A stretch of DNA of 64,000 nucleotides, from positions 186,001 to 250,000 of the forward strand of contig CAZWSX010000004.1 of assembly GCA_964636985.1 (NCBI GenBank). The letters run 5' to 3'. The position numbers were made by a program, and so were the translations under genes. This document shows positions 42,737-53,774 of the stretch, in pieces (the first letter of the stretch is position 1; every line of letters starts with the position of its first letter). The stretch comes from CAZWSX01 sp964636985. GTDB taxonomy: Bacteria; Planctomycetota; Planctomycetia; Pirellulales; Pirellulaceae. The notes below the pieces were generated by a model. That model was not told the DNA's origin, ran no database searches, and worked only from the letters and a program-made list of their open reading frames with translations.

Positions 42737-43624
42737 TTAAAGCAAGCCGTACTTGGCGAGCGACTGCCGCAGCTTGGCTTCTAGCGGCGCTTCGAGCGGG
42801 GTCATCGGCAACCGGAGTTCACCCGAGTCGCGCCCCAGCAGCTTCATCGCGGCCTTGATCGGAATCGGATTGGTCGACAGCGACAGCAAGTCCTTGCACA
42901 GTTGGAACAGCCGATTGTGCCATTCGATGGCCTTTTCCTTGTCCCCTTTGTTGTAGGCGGCCAGAAGGGATAGCATGTCGCGCGGCACAATGTTGCCAAC
43001 AACCGAGATCACCCCTTCGCCGCCGATGCTCATCAGCGGAAGGGTCATGCTGTCGTCGCCGCTGAGATAAGTCAGGTCGGTCGCGCCTAATACCTGCGAG
43101 GCCTGGTCGAGCGAGCCGGTTGCTTCCTTGACCATCACGATGTTCTTGAGCTCGGCCAGCCGAATGATCGTCTCGGGTTCGACGTTCTTGGCCGTTCGTC
43201 CTGGGATGTTGTAAACGCAAATCGGCAAGTCGACAGCTTCGGCTACCGCCTTGTAGTGTTGGAAGAAACCTTCCTGCGTCGGCTTGTTGTAATAAGGGGA
43301 TACCATCAGCGCGCCGTCGGCGCCGGCCTTGGCCGCCCACTTAGTCAACCTGAGTGCTTCCCTGGTGCTATTGCTTCCGGTTCCTGGCATCACCTTGCAG
43401 CGACCGGCGGCGGTTTGCACCACTTCGGCAATCACCTTCTCGTGCTCTTCGTGCGAGAGGGTGGGCGATTCGCCCGTCGTCCCCACGGGGCACAAGCATT
43501 GGGTCCCGGCAGCAATTTGGAAGTCAACTTGCTTGCGGAGGAGCGGGTAATCGACGTCTCCATTCTTGAGAGGAGTTACGATTGCAACCGACAAACCAGC
43601 AAAAGCAGAACCACGACGAGCCAT
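42737..43624 (-). CDS. dapA: 4-hydroxy-tetrahydrodipicolinate synthase
   Basis: 295-residue lysine-pathway enzyme joining pyruvate and aspartate semialdehyde. GTTGESPTLSHEEH is the conserved binding loop, SPYYNKPTQEGFFQHY carries the catalytic Tyr, and IVMVKEATGS the Schiff-base Lys. YLSGDDSMTLPLMSIGGEGVISVVGN is the C-terminal conserved stretch. The length is normal. Confidence 0.95.
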   Translation of the reverse strand: MARRGSAFAGLSVAIVTPLKNGDVDYPLLRKQVDFQIAAGTQCLCPVGTTGESPTLSHEEHEKVIAEVVQTAAGRCKVMPGTGSNSTREALRLTKWAAKAGADGALMVSPYYNKPTQEGFFQHYKAVAEAVDLPICVYNIPGRTAKNVEPETIIRLAELKNIVMVKEATGSLDQASQVLGATDLTYLSGDDSMTLPLMSIGGEGVISVVGNIVPRDMLSLLAAYNKGDKEKAIEWHNRLFQLCKDLLSLSTNPIPIKAAMKLLGRDSGELRLPMTPLEAPLEAKLRQSLAKYGLL

Positions 43625-43731
43625 AATGCGGGCATTCTCCGAGCAAATTCAACCGTTGGGTGAAAAACAGAGCCCAACGAGGGGAAGAGGACATGATAGG
43701 CCGGGATATTCCACCTTGCCAAGGTGCGGGG

Positions 43732-43836
43732 ATTAACCAGAGAGAACCGAGACAGCTCAGAGAGACAATGCCCAGATGAATTAGACGGGCAAATCCCGCC
43801 CTCTTCCCTCTGAGATCTCTGTGACCTCTGTGGCAA
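43732..43836. repeat. Purine-rich inverted repeat relic
   Basis: One end reads TTAACCAGAGAGAACCGAGAC and the other, on the opposite strand, reads GCCACAGAGGTCACAGAGATC. Both are of the CCACGGAG/CCACAGAG type seen around the GxxExxY gene at 38.2-38.6 kb. Only about 60 bases lie between them, with no gene. It could be an emptied or decayed cassette in the dapA-pdxJ gap. Confidence 0.4.
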
Positions 43837-43853
43837 AAGCCTTTATTTGCGGC

Positions 43854-44564
43854 TTATTTGCAGAGTTCTTTCATTTCACGGACGGCTCGTTCCAGGCCGA
43901 CGAGGACTGCCCGCGAGACAATGGCATGGCCGATATTGAGCTCATGCATCCCTTCGATGCCAGCGACCGCAGGTGTGTTGTGGTAGTTCAAGCCGTGTCC
44001 GGCGTGCAACCCCATGCCGAGACCACGAATCAACTTGCCCGCCGCAGTGAGAGCCGCCAACTCCTCGCGTTGTTCCTCTCCTTTGGCCAATGCGTATTTG
44101 CCGGTGTGCAACTCGACTGCGTCGGCTTCCAGCGTTTGAGCCGCTTCGATCTGTCGCGAATCGGGATCGAGAAACAAGCTTACATAGATGCCGACGTCCT
44201 TGAGTCGTTTGATCGCATCGAGTACGGCTGCCCGGTGACGCAGGACGTCGAGCCCTCCCTCGGTGGTCACTTCCTCGCGACGTTCTGGAACGATGGTCGC
44301 TTGGTTGGGCCGAACTTCGCACGCGATGCGGACGATCTCGTCGTTGGCGGCGAGTTCCAAGTTCAGCTTCGAATTAACCGTCTGCCGCAAGATCCGCAAG
44401 TCGCGATCTTGGATGTGCCGGCGGTCCTCGCGGAGGTGGATCGTGATGCCGTCGGCGCCGCCTAGTTCCGCCAGCGCAGCGGCGGTGACGGGGTCGGGTT
44501 CGTACGTCCGGCGAGCTTGCCGGATGGTGGCTACGTGATCGATGTTGACGCCGAGTTCAGGCAT
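43854..44564 (-). CDS. pdxJ: Pyridoxine 5'-phosphate synthase
   Basis: 236-residue PdxJ of the deoxyxylulose 5-phosphate-dependent vitamin B6 pathway. MPELGVNIDHVATIRQARRT and GADGITIHLREDRRHIQDRD are signature stretches with the substrate-binding His and catalytic Glu/Arg. HAGHGLNYHN and LNIGHAIVSRAVLVGLERAV close the barrel. The length is typical. Confidence 0.95.
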   Translation of the reverse strand: MPELGVNIDHVATIRQARRTYEPDPVTAAALAELGGADGITIHLREDRRHIQDRDLRILRQTVNSKLNLELAANDEIVRIACEVRPNQATIVPERREEVTTEGGLDVLRHRAAVLDAIKRLKDVGIYVSLFLDPDSRQIEAAQTLEADAVELHTGKYALAKGEEQREELAALTAAGKLIRGLGMGLHAGHGLNYHNTPAVAGIEGMHELNIGHAIVSRAVLVGLERAVREMKELCK

Positions 44565-44610
44565 GTTGGGAGGGAATCCTGAAAGGTGACGAAGTGCCGC
44601 GCGGTTTATC

Positions 44611-47265
44611 TTACAAGATCGCCAGCGGATTGCGACGTTCTTCCAGTGTCCCGCGGGTGACTCCCACCCGATTGCTGGCCTTGAGCTGCCGCCAGACGTC
44701 GCCCGCTTTCACCTGGCCGCCGAGCAACTGGCGATAGAGCCGCAGAATGGTCTCCATTTCGGCGGCCGATTCCTCCAGGAACTCGACCCGAAAGCGACAC
44801 ACGCCGGCCGTGAGAAGTTCGAGCACTATTTCGGCCCCACTTTGCGGTGTGGCGTTGTAAAGCGTGTTGCGACAACCAACATCGGCATGCAGCGGATGCA
44901 ACATCCCGATGCGGTCCCGCAACTGGACCTGATGCTCGTCGCACGGCCGCCCACAATTTGTCTTATTTGTCCCAGGCGAAATCGCGGCGCAAAACACGCA
45001 GTGCTCCATGTGGAACATCGGCATGTGCTGGTGGATGACGATCTCGACTTTGGACACATCGACCGTCCCCATCAGGTCGAGCAGTTGCTCGCGGTTCAAA
45101 TCGTACGAAGGGGTCCAAGCTCCTAAACCTTGAGACAAGTAGAAGGCGGCCGAGAAATCGTTGGCGATATTGAGCGAAAAGTCGCCGACAACCGGCACGC
45201 CACGATCGCGGAAGAACTCCAGGCCGGCGAAGTTCCGTACCAGAATCGCATCCGCTTGGTGCTTGGCCAGTGCATGGAAGATCCCCATCTCCCCTGGCTT
45301 CTGAATTCTCGGCGTTGCCAGCAGGATTGTCGCACCAGCTTCGCGGGCGGCGGTCACCGCCTCGCGATATTCGCGAATGTCCTGAAACTCGGCGATCAAT
45401 TCGCGCTCACCTAAAGCGAGAGCCTGCCGCAGTTGCTTGAGCGAGCGAATCAGAACGCGGAGTGTCGCCGAACGCGGCACATCGGTTTCAGCGGATGAGC
45501 GAGCCTTGGCGCGAAGTTGGTCGACCGTAGTATCGAGCTCAACTCTTCGAATCGGACTCGCCGCAGCGGCCGCTTCCAATTGTTGCACCATTTGCTTGCG
45601 GATCTGTCCCAGAACGCTCAAGGGGACCATTGGCGAGCCGACGATCTCGGCCGCTAGCTCCGTCAATTCGAAGGGTGTTCCGCCCAACCGGCCTAGCTGC
45701 TCTGTTAACACAGCCTCGCTAAGTGGGTGGCGCTCGGCAAGCACCAAGGGCGAATCGCTCGTGACATCGCAGGCGCTCGCGATTTCATGCGGCGAATTGG
45801 AATCGAGCGTTCCCGTCACTTGCAGAGGTTGCCCCACGCGCGCGACAACATGCAGGTGCAATCGCCTGCGGTGCTTGGGCTTGGTTCCTTGGAACGAATC
45901 GCGCAGGCGGTTGTTGAGTTCCGGATCGTCCGTCTTCCAGACGACTTGCCCAGGTTCCAGTTCGTCAAAGTCGATGGCACCGTGACCAAACGCGAGTTCG
46001 AAGCGGCCATCGCGGGCAATTCCCTCGACGCGTTTGCCCCGCTGGTAGATTTCGTAAACGCGGCCACCTTGGGGATCGTCGACGGGCCGACCGCAGTCGA
46101 ACGAGACGCCGTCGCCCCGTTTGATTTCGCCTTGAAGTTCGATTTCGATTTTGTCGCGGATGATGCGAGTTATGGTCCCAATGCGAACGCCGCGCTTGGA
46201 CGAACTCTCGCCTGGGACCAATCGCTTGTGGTCGCATCCCTGCAACCATCCAGGCGAAAACCCGCGCGAGAACGACATCTCCATTTCGTAGCGGTCGGTC
46301 GCTGTGGCCTGGTGTTTTCGACGGGCGACGGCGTTATCGATTGCCGCGCGGTAATGCCGCGTGATATTGGCGACGTACTCGGGCGTTTTCAGGCGTCCTT
46401 CGATCTTGAAACTGCAAATTCCGGCGTCGATAAGTTCGGGCGCCAGTTCGTAAGCTGCCAAATCTTGCGGGCTTAACAGATACTTCATCGAGCCGAGATC
46501 GACTTCGCGTCCGTCCTGCAACAAGTCGTACGGCAAGCGGCATGCTTGGGCACATTGGCCGCGATTGGCGCTGCGGCCGCCCAGCGACTCGCTGGTCAGG
46601 CATTGACCCGAATAGGCCACGCACAACGCGCCGTGGACGAAGACTTCGACCGGCATCGTCGTTTTTTGGCGGATTTGCGTGATCTCATCGATCGAGAGTT
46701 CGCGCGCCAAAACGACTCGCTCGCAGCCGAGCAATTCCGCCAGGCGAATGCTCTCGGCGCTCGTGAGCGACATTTGCGTCGAAGCATGAATCGGCAGATC
46801 CGGGCAAACTTCGCGGACGATGCGGGCGGCGCCGACGTCCTGGACCAGGACAGCATCAACTCCCGCTACGGCTACCCGCTTGATAGTCGCAACGAACTCG
46901 TCGAGTTCGCTCGGAAAAATCAACGTATTGAGCGTGGCGTAGCCAAACAAGCCGCGACGATGAAGCGTGCTCATCAAGCGGGGCAAATCGTCGATGGCGA
47001 AATTCGCCGCCCTCGCACGGGCATTAAAGCCAGACTGTAAGCCGAAGTAGACAGCGTCGGCGCCGTTCTCAATCGCCGCGGCAACGCACTCCCAATCGCC
47101 CGCCGGCGCAAGAAGCTCTGGGAACGATGCGCGGGGAGGCGCGCTTGGTTCTGTCGAGTGAGAGTCCTTCGAGATCATAGGGGTCGGCGATGACACGGCA
47201 ATCGTTCCGGCAGGAATCTGTGCCGACTTTGACAGACCGAACAAGCGAGAGATCGATCTATTCAT
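44611..47265 (-). CDS. U32 family peptidase-like protein with DUF3656
   Basis: Protein of about 884 residues. FPELLAPAGDWECVAAAIENGADAVYFG opens the U32 domain. EVFVHGALCVAYSGQCLTSESLGGRSANRGQCAQACR is the U32 signature with its iron-sulfur-type cysteines. The central region corresponds to DUF3656. The C-terminal third has a second Cys-rich repeat (HCVFCAAISPGTNKTNCGRPC). U32 proteins such as RlhA and TrhP hydroxylate cytidine or uridine in RNA, so an RNA-modification role is likelier than proteolysis. The start could also be the ATG at 47178. Confidence 0.85.
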   Translation of the reverse strand: MNRSISRLFGLSKSAQIPAGTIAVSSPTPMISKDSHSTEPSAPPRASFPELLAPAGDWECVAAAIENGADAVYFGLQSGFNARARAANFAIDDLPRLMSTLHRRGLFGYATLNTLIFPSELDEFVATIKRVAVAGVDAVLVQDVGAARIVREVCPDLPIHASTQMSLTSAESIRLAELLGCERVVLARELSIDEITQIRQKTTMPVEVFVHGALCVAYSGQCLTSESLGGRSANRGQCAQACRLPYDLLQDGREVDLGSMKYLLSPQDLAAYELAPELIDAGICSFKIEGRLKTPEYVANITRHYRAAIDNAVARRKHQATATDRYEMEMSFSRGFSPGWLQGCDHKRLVPGESSSKRGVRIGTITRIIRDKIEIELQGEIKRGDGVSFDCGRPVDDPQGGRVYEIYQRGKRVEGIARDGRFELAFGHGAIDFDELEPGQVVWKTDDPELNNRLRDSFQGTKPKHRRRLHLHVVARVGQPLQVTGTLDSNSPHEIASACDVTSDSPLVLAERHPLSEAVLTEQLGRLGGTPFELTELAAEIVGSPMVPLSVLGQIRKQMVQQLEAAAAASPIRRVELDTTVDQLRAKARSSAETDVPRSATLRVLIRSLKQLRQALALGERELIAEFQDIREYREAVTAAREAGATILLATPRIQKPGEMGIFHALAKHQADAILVRNFAGLEFFRDRGVPVVGDFSLNIANDFSAAFYLSQGLGAWTPSYDLNREQLLDLMGTVDVSKVEIVIHQHMPMFHMEHCVFCAAISPGTNKTNCGRPCDEHQVQLRDRIGMLHPLHADVGCRNTLYNATPQSGAEIVLELLTAGVCRFRVEFLEESAAEMETILRLYRQLLGGQVKAGDVWRQLKASNRVGVTRGTLEERRNPLAIL

Positions 47266-47454
47266 GATAACGCGATGAAAGTTGCGCGTAAGCCATTGTA
47301 AAGAAGTCGTGCCGACGACAAACTACTCCCACTCCTCTCAACGGCTTGTTCGAAAAGGTGGGGCAGGCCGATGGATCGACCATCGCCAGTCGCGATTCCG
47401 CGATCTGGTTCCCTATCGCGGCAGGGATTTCGCCGTAAGGATTTTCTTTCGTTT

Positions 47455-47925
47455 ATGTCTAAAAGCTGGCTCGATTGGCAGTCGCGCGTAAGCATCCAAA
47501 CCACACCCGTCGGCAAAGGAGTCTTTGCCTCGCGAAGTTTCCGAAAAGGGCAAGTAGTCGGGCTCATCACCGGGAACGTATTTAGCGATACGGAGTACGG
47601 CTCGAGCTATTGCATCGACCTCGGCAACCATCGGAGCCTGGAGCCGATCGAGCCGTTCCGCTTCCTGAATCACAGTTGCGAACCCAACTGTCAGATGTTT
47701 ACTGTGAACGACGAGGACGAATCGCTCCAGCTCTGTGCGCTGCGCACGATCCGGCCCGGTGAACAGCTGCTGATCGACTACGCCTGGCCAGCCGACTCGG
47801 CGATCGAATGCCTGTGCGGCACCCACAGTTGCCGCGGTTGGATCGTTTGTCCGACAGAACTGCATTTGGTTAAGAAGAGACGCCGCAAGCCGGACGAACC
47901 GTCGTACTCAACGGCTGGAAACTAA
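47455..47925 (+). CDS. SET domain protein
   Basis: 156-residue SET domain protein: GKGVFASRSFRKGQVVG at the start, RFLNHSCEPNCQM (the NHSCxPN AdoMet/substrate motif), GEQLLIDYAW and ECLCGTHSCRGWI (the post-SET cysteines). The layout is that of a complete protein-lysine methyltransferase. The target in a bacterium is unknown. Chosen start ATG 47455. The frame reaches back to 47371 without a good ribosome binding site. Confidence 0.85.
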   Translation: MSKSWLDWQSRVSIQTTPVGKGVFASRSFRKGQVVGLITGNVFSDTEYGSSYCIDLGNHRSLEPIEPFRFLNHSCEPNCQMFTVNDEDESLQLCALRTIRPGEQLLIDYAWPADSAIECLCGTHSCRGWIVCPTELHLVKKRRRKPDEPSYSTAGN

Positions 47926-48122
47926 GGCGGCAATGCCTTCTGGCCAATTCCGGCCTTTTTTCCGCACCGCTGGCGATCTAGCACTCCACCAGCGGTAAGT
48001 CGCTACGGGTAAGAACTCGCATTTTGTGCGATCCCGCTCGTCTTGCCGCGCTGGCCCGATGCGCCTCCGTTCGTAAGAATTGACGTGATTCACGGATTCG
48101 ACCGAATCGGAGCGGGGTGCCC

Positions 48123-50870
48123 ATGTCGTCCAATGAGTCGGTCACGACGAACGAAACGCCTCCCTTCGCGATGAGCGCCGACGAGGTACTTCGCGCGCAT
48201 TCAACGCACCGCGAAAAGGGACGTTCCACTAGTGAGGTCGAATCGCTCCGCAACGAACATGGCGCCAACGAGTTGCAAGAGGCTCCGGCGTTTCCGTGGT
48301 GGCGGCGATTGCTCGGGCAGTTTCAAGACCTGGTGATCCTGCTGCTGCTCGTGGCAGCCATCGTCTCCGGCGTGCTTCACGAGTGGAGCGATAGTATCGC
48401 GATCATCGCCATTGTGGTGATCAACGGCCTGATCGGCTTCTTTCAAGAAGAGCGCGCGCAGCAAGCCCTGGCAGCGCTGCGGAAAATGGCCCGCCCGGCC
48501 GCCAAAGTGATTCGCGATGGGACGCTCGTTTCGATCCCAGCCAAAGAGATCGTGCCGGGCGATATCGTCGAAATTGAGGCCGGCGACGACATCCCAGCCG
48601 ACGGCCGGCTTCTCACGTCGTTCAACCTGAACGTGCAAGAGTCGGCACTGACAGGCGAATCGGTTCCTGTTTCCAAAGAGACCGAGCAGCCGCTCAAGCC
48701 CGATACCGCGCTCGGCGATCGGGCCAACATGGCCCACATGGGTACGGTCGTTGCCACGGGTAAGGGGCAGTTGGTCGTCACCGCGACTGGCATGAAGACG
48801 GAACTCGGCCGCATCGCCGGGCTACTTCAGGAAAGCGAACCGGAACCGACGCCGCTCCAACGGCGGCTCGCCGAGTTAGGCAGGGTGCTGGTCTTCATCT
48901 GTTTGGCGATTGTGGTTTTGGTGTTCTTATTGCAATGGTTTCGCGAGGGAAAACTGCTGGAATCCTTCATGGTTTCCGTTGGCTTGGCGGTGGCGGCGGT
49001 TCCAGAAGGCTTGCCCGCTGTGGTGACTGTGGCCCTGGCGCTGGGCCTGCACCGGATGGTTCGCCGCAACGCGCTGATTCGCAAGTTGCCCGGTGTCGAA
49101 ACGCTTGGCTCGGTAAATGTGATTTGCTCGGACAAAACGGGGACTCTGACGCGCAACGAGATGACGGTGCAGGAAGTCGTCACGAGTTCGGATTCATTTA
49201 CTGTGACGGGCTCTGGTTACGATCCAGAAGGGGAGTTTCACAAAGCCAGCGGATCAGACTCAAAAGACCAGCAAACCATCGAACTTGCAAAGGAACCGGT
49301 CCTGCGCCGCGTGTTGCAAATCGGCAGCTGGTGCAACAGCGCGAGGTTGCAACAGCCTGAAGGAGACCAACAAGCTTGGACGATTGTAGGCGATCCCACG
49401 GAAGGCGCACTGCTCGTTGCCGGTGCCAAGGCTGGTTTGGAGAACAACGACGCCCCGAAGGTGTTGCACGAGATCCCCTTCGACTCCAATCGTAAATTCA
49501 TGACGAAGTTCGTCGAATCGTCTGAGGATGGCGCGCTAGTGGTAAGCAAGGGCGCGCCCGAAGTGATGCTGAAGCGATGCAAGTCCGAATGGAACGGATC
49601 CGAGTCGGTCCCTCTCTCGGACGAACGCCGCCAATACTGGGAGCAAGCCAATCACGAGCTAGCCTCCAAGGCACTGCGCGTGCTGGCCATGGCATGGCGG
49701 ACGGCGAGCAAAGACGAATCGTACGAGCATCTTGAAGAGAACCTGATGCTCGCCGGTTTGGTGGGAATGATCGATCCGCCTCGCGACGAAGCTCGCGAGG
49801 CGATTGCTGTTTGCCGCGCAGCCGGGATTCGTCCGGTCATGATTACAGGCGATCATCCGGCGACGGCCTTTGCGATTGCCCATTCGCTCAAGTTGGCTGA
49901 TGACAAGTCGGCCGTGCTTGAAGGGCATGCGGTCCAGGGGATGGACGATAAGGCACTTGCCGAGCGCGTGGAGAAGACATCGGTCTTCGCCCGGGTGACG
50001 GCCGAACACAAAATCCGGATCGTGAAGGCGTGGCAATCTCGCGGGGCCGTTGTCGCCATGACGGGCGACGGAGTGAACGATGCGCCGGCCGTTCAAGCCG
50101 CCGACATCGGCATCGCGATGGGCATCACTGGGACCGACGTCACGAAGGCCGCGGCCGATATGGTGCTTACCGACGATAACTTCGCATCGATTGTGAGTGC
50201 AGTCGAGGAAGGTCGTGGCATCTACGACAACATCCGCAAGGTGCTCCAGTTTTTGCTGGCGTGCAACTTTGGCGAGTTGCTGCTCATGTTCTTCGCGAGC
50301 TTGCTGGGTTGGCCGGCGCCGCTGCTGACGATTCAGCTATTGTGGATCAACCTGGTGACCGATGGCATTCCGGCCCTGGCGTTGACGCTGGAGCCGACCG
50401 AGCCCGATGTGATGCAGCGGCCACCTCGGCCTGCCAAGGAGCCAATTCTGTCGCTCAGTTTGGGGCTGACTATTGGGGTGCAGGGGATCTTGGTAGGCAT
50501 CGTGGCACTTTCCGGATTTGGGATAAGCCGCTACTACTGGGGCGACGACGTCCAGTTGGCCCGCGCCGTCTCGTTTTGCGCTCTTGTGTATGACGAGCTC
50601 TTGCGGTCTTTGGCGGCGCGGAGCAATCGCAAAACGATTTTTCAGCTCGGTTGGTTCGGCAATCCGTGGCTCTTGGGCACGGTGGTCGCGTGCGGATTGT
50701 TGCAGTTGGTCGTGATCCTGACGCCGGGCCTGCGAGGTTGGTTCCAAATGCCGGCGTTCGAGTGGCACCATTGGGTGCTGATTGGCGTTCTTTCGTTAGT
50801 TCCCATCACCGTGGTGGAGGTGGCCAAGTTGGTGTTGCAGTGGACCGGTGCCGACAAGCAAGCAGCGTGA
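48123..50870 (+). CDS. P-type Ca2+-transporting-ATPase-like cation pump
   Basis: 915-residue P-type ATPase of the PMCA/SERCA-like class. AAVPEGLPAVVTVALALG is the M4 PEGLP motif, CSDKTGTLTRNEM carries the phosphorylated Asp, and MITGDHPATA and MTGDGVNDAPAVQAADIGIAMG form the hinge. The N-terminal actuator has LTGESVPV. Ten membrane helices are expected (four N-terminal, six C-terminal). Ca2+ is the most likely ion. GTG 48117 is an alternative start. Confidence 0.9.
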   Translation: MSSNESVTTNETPPFAMSADEVLRAHSTHREKGRSTSEVESLRNEHGANELQEAPAFPWWRRLLGQFQDLVILLLLVAAIVSGVLHEWSDSIAIIAIVVINGLIGFFQEERAQQALAALRKMARPAAKVIRDGTLVSIPAKEIVPGDIVEIEAGDDIPADGRLLTSFNLNVQESALTGESVPVSKETEQPLKPDTALGDRANMAHMGTVVATGKGQLVVTATGMKTELGRIAGLLQESEPEPTPLQRRLAELGRVLVFICLAIVVLVFLLQWFREGKLLESFMVSVGLAVAAVPEGLPAVVTVALALGLHRMVRRNALIRKLPGVETLGSVNVICSDKTGTLTRNEMTVQEVVTSSDSFTVTGSGYDPEGEFHKASGSDSKDQQTIELAKEPVLRRVLQIGSWCNSARLQQPEGDQQAWTIVGDPTEGALLVAGAKAGLENNDAPKVLHEIPFDSNRKFMTKFVESSEDGALVVSKGAPEVMLKRCKSEWNGSESVPLSDERRQYWEQANHELASKALRVLAMAWRTASKDESYEHLEENLMLAGLVGMIDPPRDEAREAIAVCRAAGIRPVMITGDHPATAFAIAHSLKLADDKSAVLEGHAVQGMDDKALAERVEKTSVFARVTAEHKIRIVKAWQSRGAVVAMTGDGVNDAPAVQAADIGIAMGITGTDVTKAAADMVLTDDNFASIVSAVEEGRGIYDNIRKVLQFLLACNFGELLLMFFASLLGWPAPLLTIQLLWINLVTDGIPALALTLEPTEPDVMQRPPRPAKEPILSLSLGLTIGVQGILVGIVALSGFGISRYYWGDDVQLARAVSFCALVYDELLRSLAARSNRKTIFQLGWFGNPWLLGTVVACGLLQLVVILTPGLRGWFQMPAFEWHHWVLIGVLSLVPITVVEVAKLVLQWTGADKQAA

Positions 50871-51087
50871 ATGGGCCGTCGGTTGTGGGATGGTAAGGAA
50901 AAGGCAAGCTGGGATGGCTGGTGCGGTTTCGCGTCGATCCAGCCTCGAATCTAGCGCGGCGCAGCACGTGGGCACTTTGACACTCCTGCCGCTCGCACCT
51001 AAAATCCGGGGTTTGCTCGCCGCCCTACGGCTGTCGCTAGCGCCTGTTTTCCCTCCCCAGATTTCACTTCTCACAAAAGCAGCATCC

Positions 51088-53040
<1,953 letters not shown>

Positions 53041-53163
53041 TTGCGAGGAACAATCGTCAATTCGGACGGGAACTTCTTGCGATCGCGAGGCGTCTCAATC
53101 TCACCAAGGCACTGATCCTTGGTGTGAATTGAGTCGAAAATCCTGTTCGGATTGGAAATGGTT

Positions 53164-53643
53164 ATGCACTCGCGACGCGACTGTCTTTGGACCGCCAGTT
53201 ACGCACTAGTTGGCGCTGCAACGGCTTCGCAAGCATTTGCTGCGGGCCCGGCAAAGGAGGGTGGCGAAGACGCCATGCTGGCGGCTTTGTACGAAAAGTC
53301 GCCGTTCGTTTTTGTCGCGGAAGTCGTCGCGACTGATTTAGACGAAATTGCCGACGGCGAAGTGCGTTCGCATCGGTATCAGTCGCGAACGATCAAAGTG
53401 ATCGAATCGCTGCGGGGAGAAAAGCCAGCCAAGGAAGTTCAGGCGGGCATCGGCTGGGTTGGCGAACACAAAGGAGTCGACACGGGCAAAGGGACAAAAC
53501 TCGTCCTGTTTCTCAAGGAGTACGGCGGCGCCGGCGTGCTCGGCGAAAAAACCAAGCCCTACGTGACGACCGACATGTGGTTTGGTGCCCTGCCCTACTC
53601 GGATGCGTTGGCCAAGGCGCTGCGGCATATCTCTGAGATCTAG
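53164..53643 (+). CDS. Exported protein of unknown function
   Basis: 159-residue protein. The N-terminus MHSRRDCLWTASYALVGAATASQAFA looks like a Tat signal peptide (twin Arg followed by a hydrophobic stretch and AFA cleavage site). The mature part is a small beta-rich domain without recognised motifs (VIESLRGEKPAKEVQAG, TKLVLFLKEYGG). The family is not recognised. The start at 53164 has GGAAATGG upstream. Confidence 0.75.
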   Translation: MHSRRDCLWTASYALVGAATASQAFAAGPAKEGGEDAMLAALYEKSPFVFVAEVVATDLDEIADGEVRSHRYQSRTIKVIESLRGEKPAKEVQAGIGWVGEHKGVDTGKGTKLVLFLKEYGGAGVLGEKTKPYVTTDMWFGALPYSDALAKALRHISEI

Positions 53644-53774
53644 GGCGGCTGTCTGCTTTGCAACGTGGACATTTCGGTCCATTTGTTCCATAATGGCGGT
53701 CCCTCCAAGAATTGGGATCGCCGCTGCGTTTTCCGCGCCGGTGATCCCCTCGTGTCCTACCTGGGAGCCGCCGC

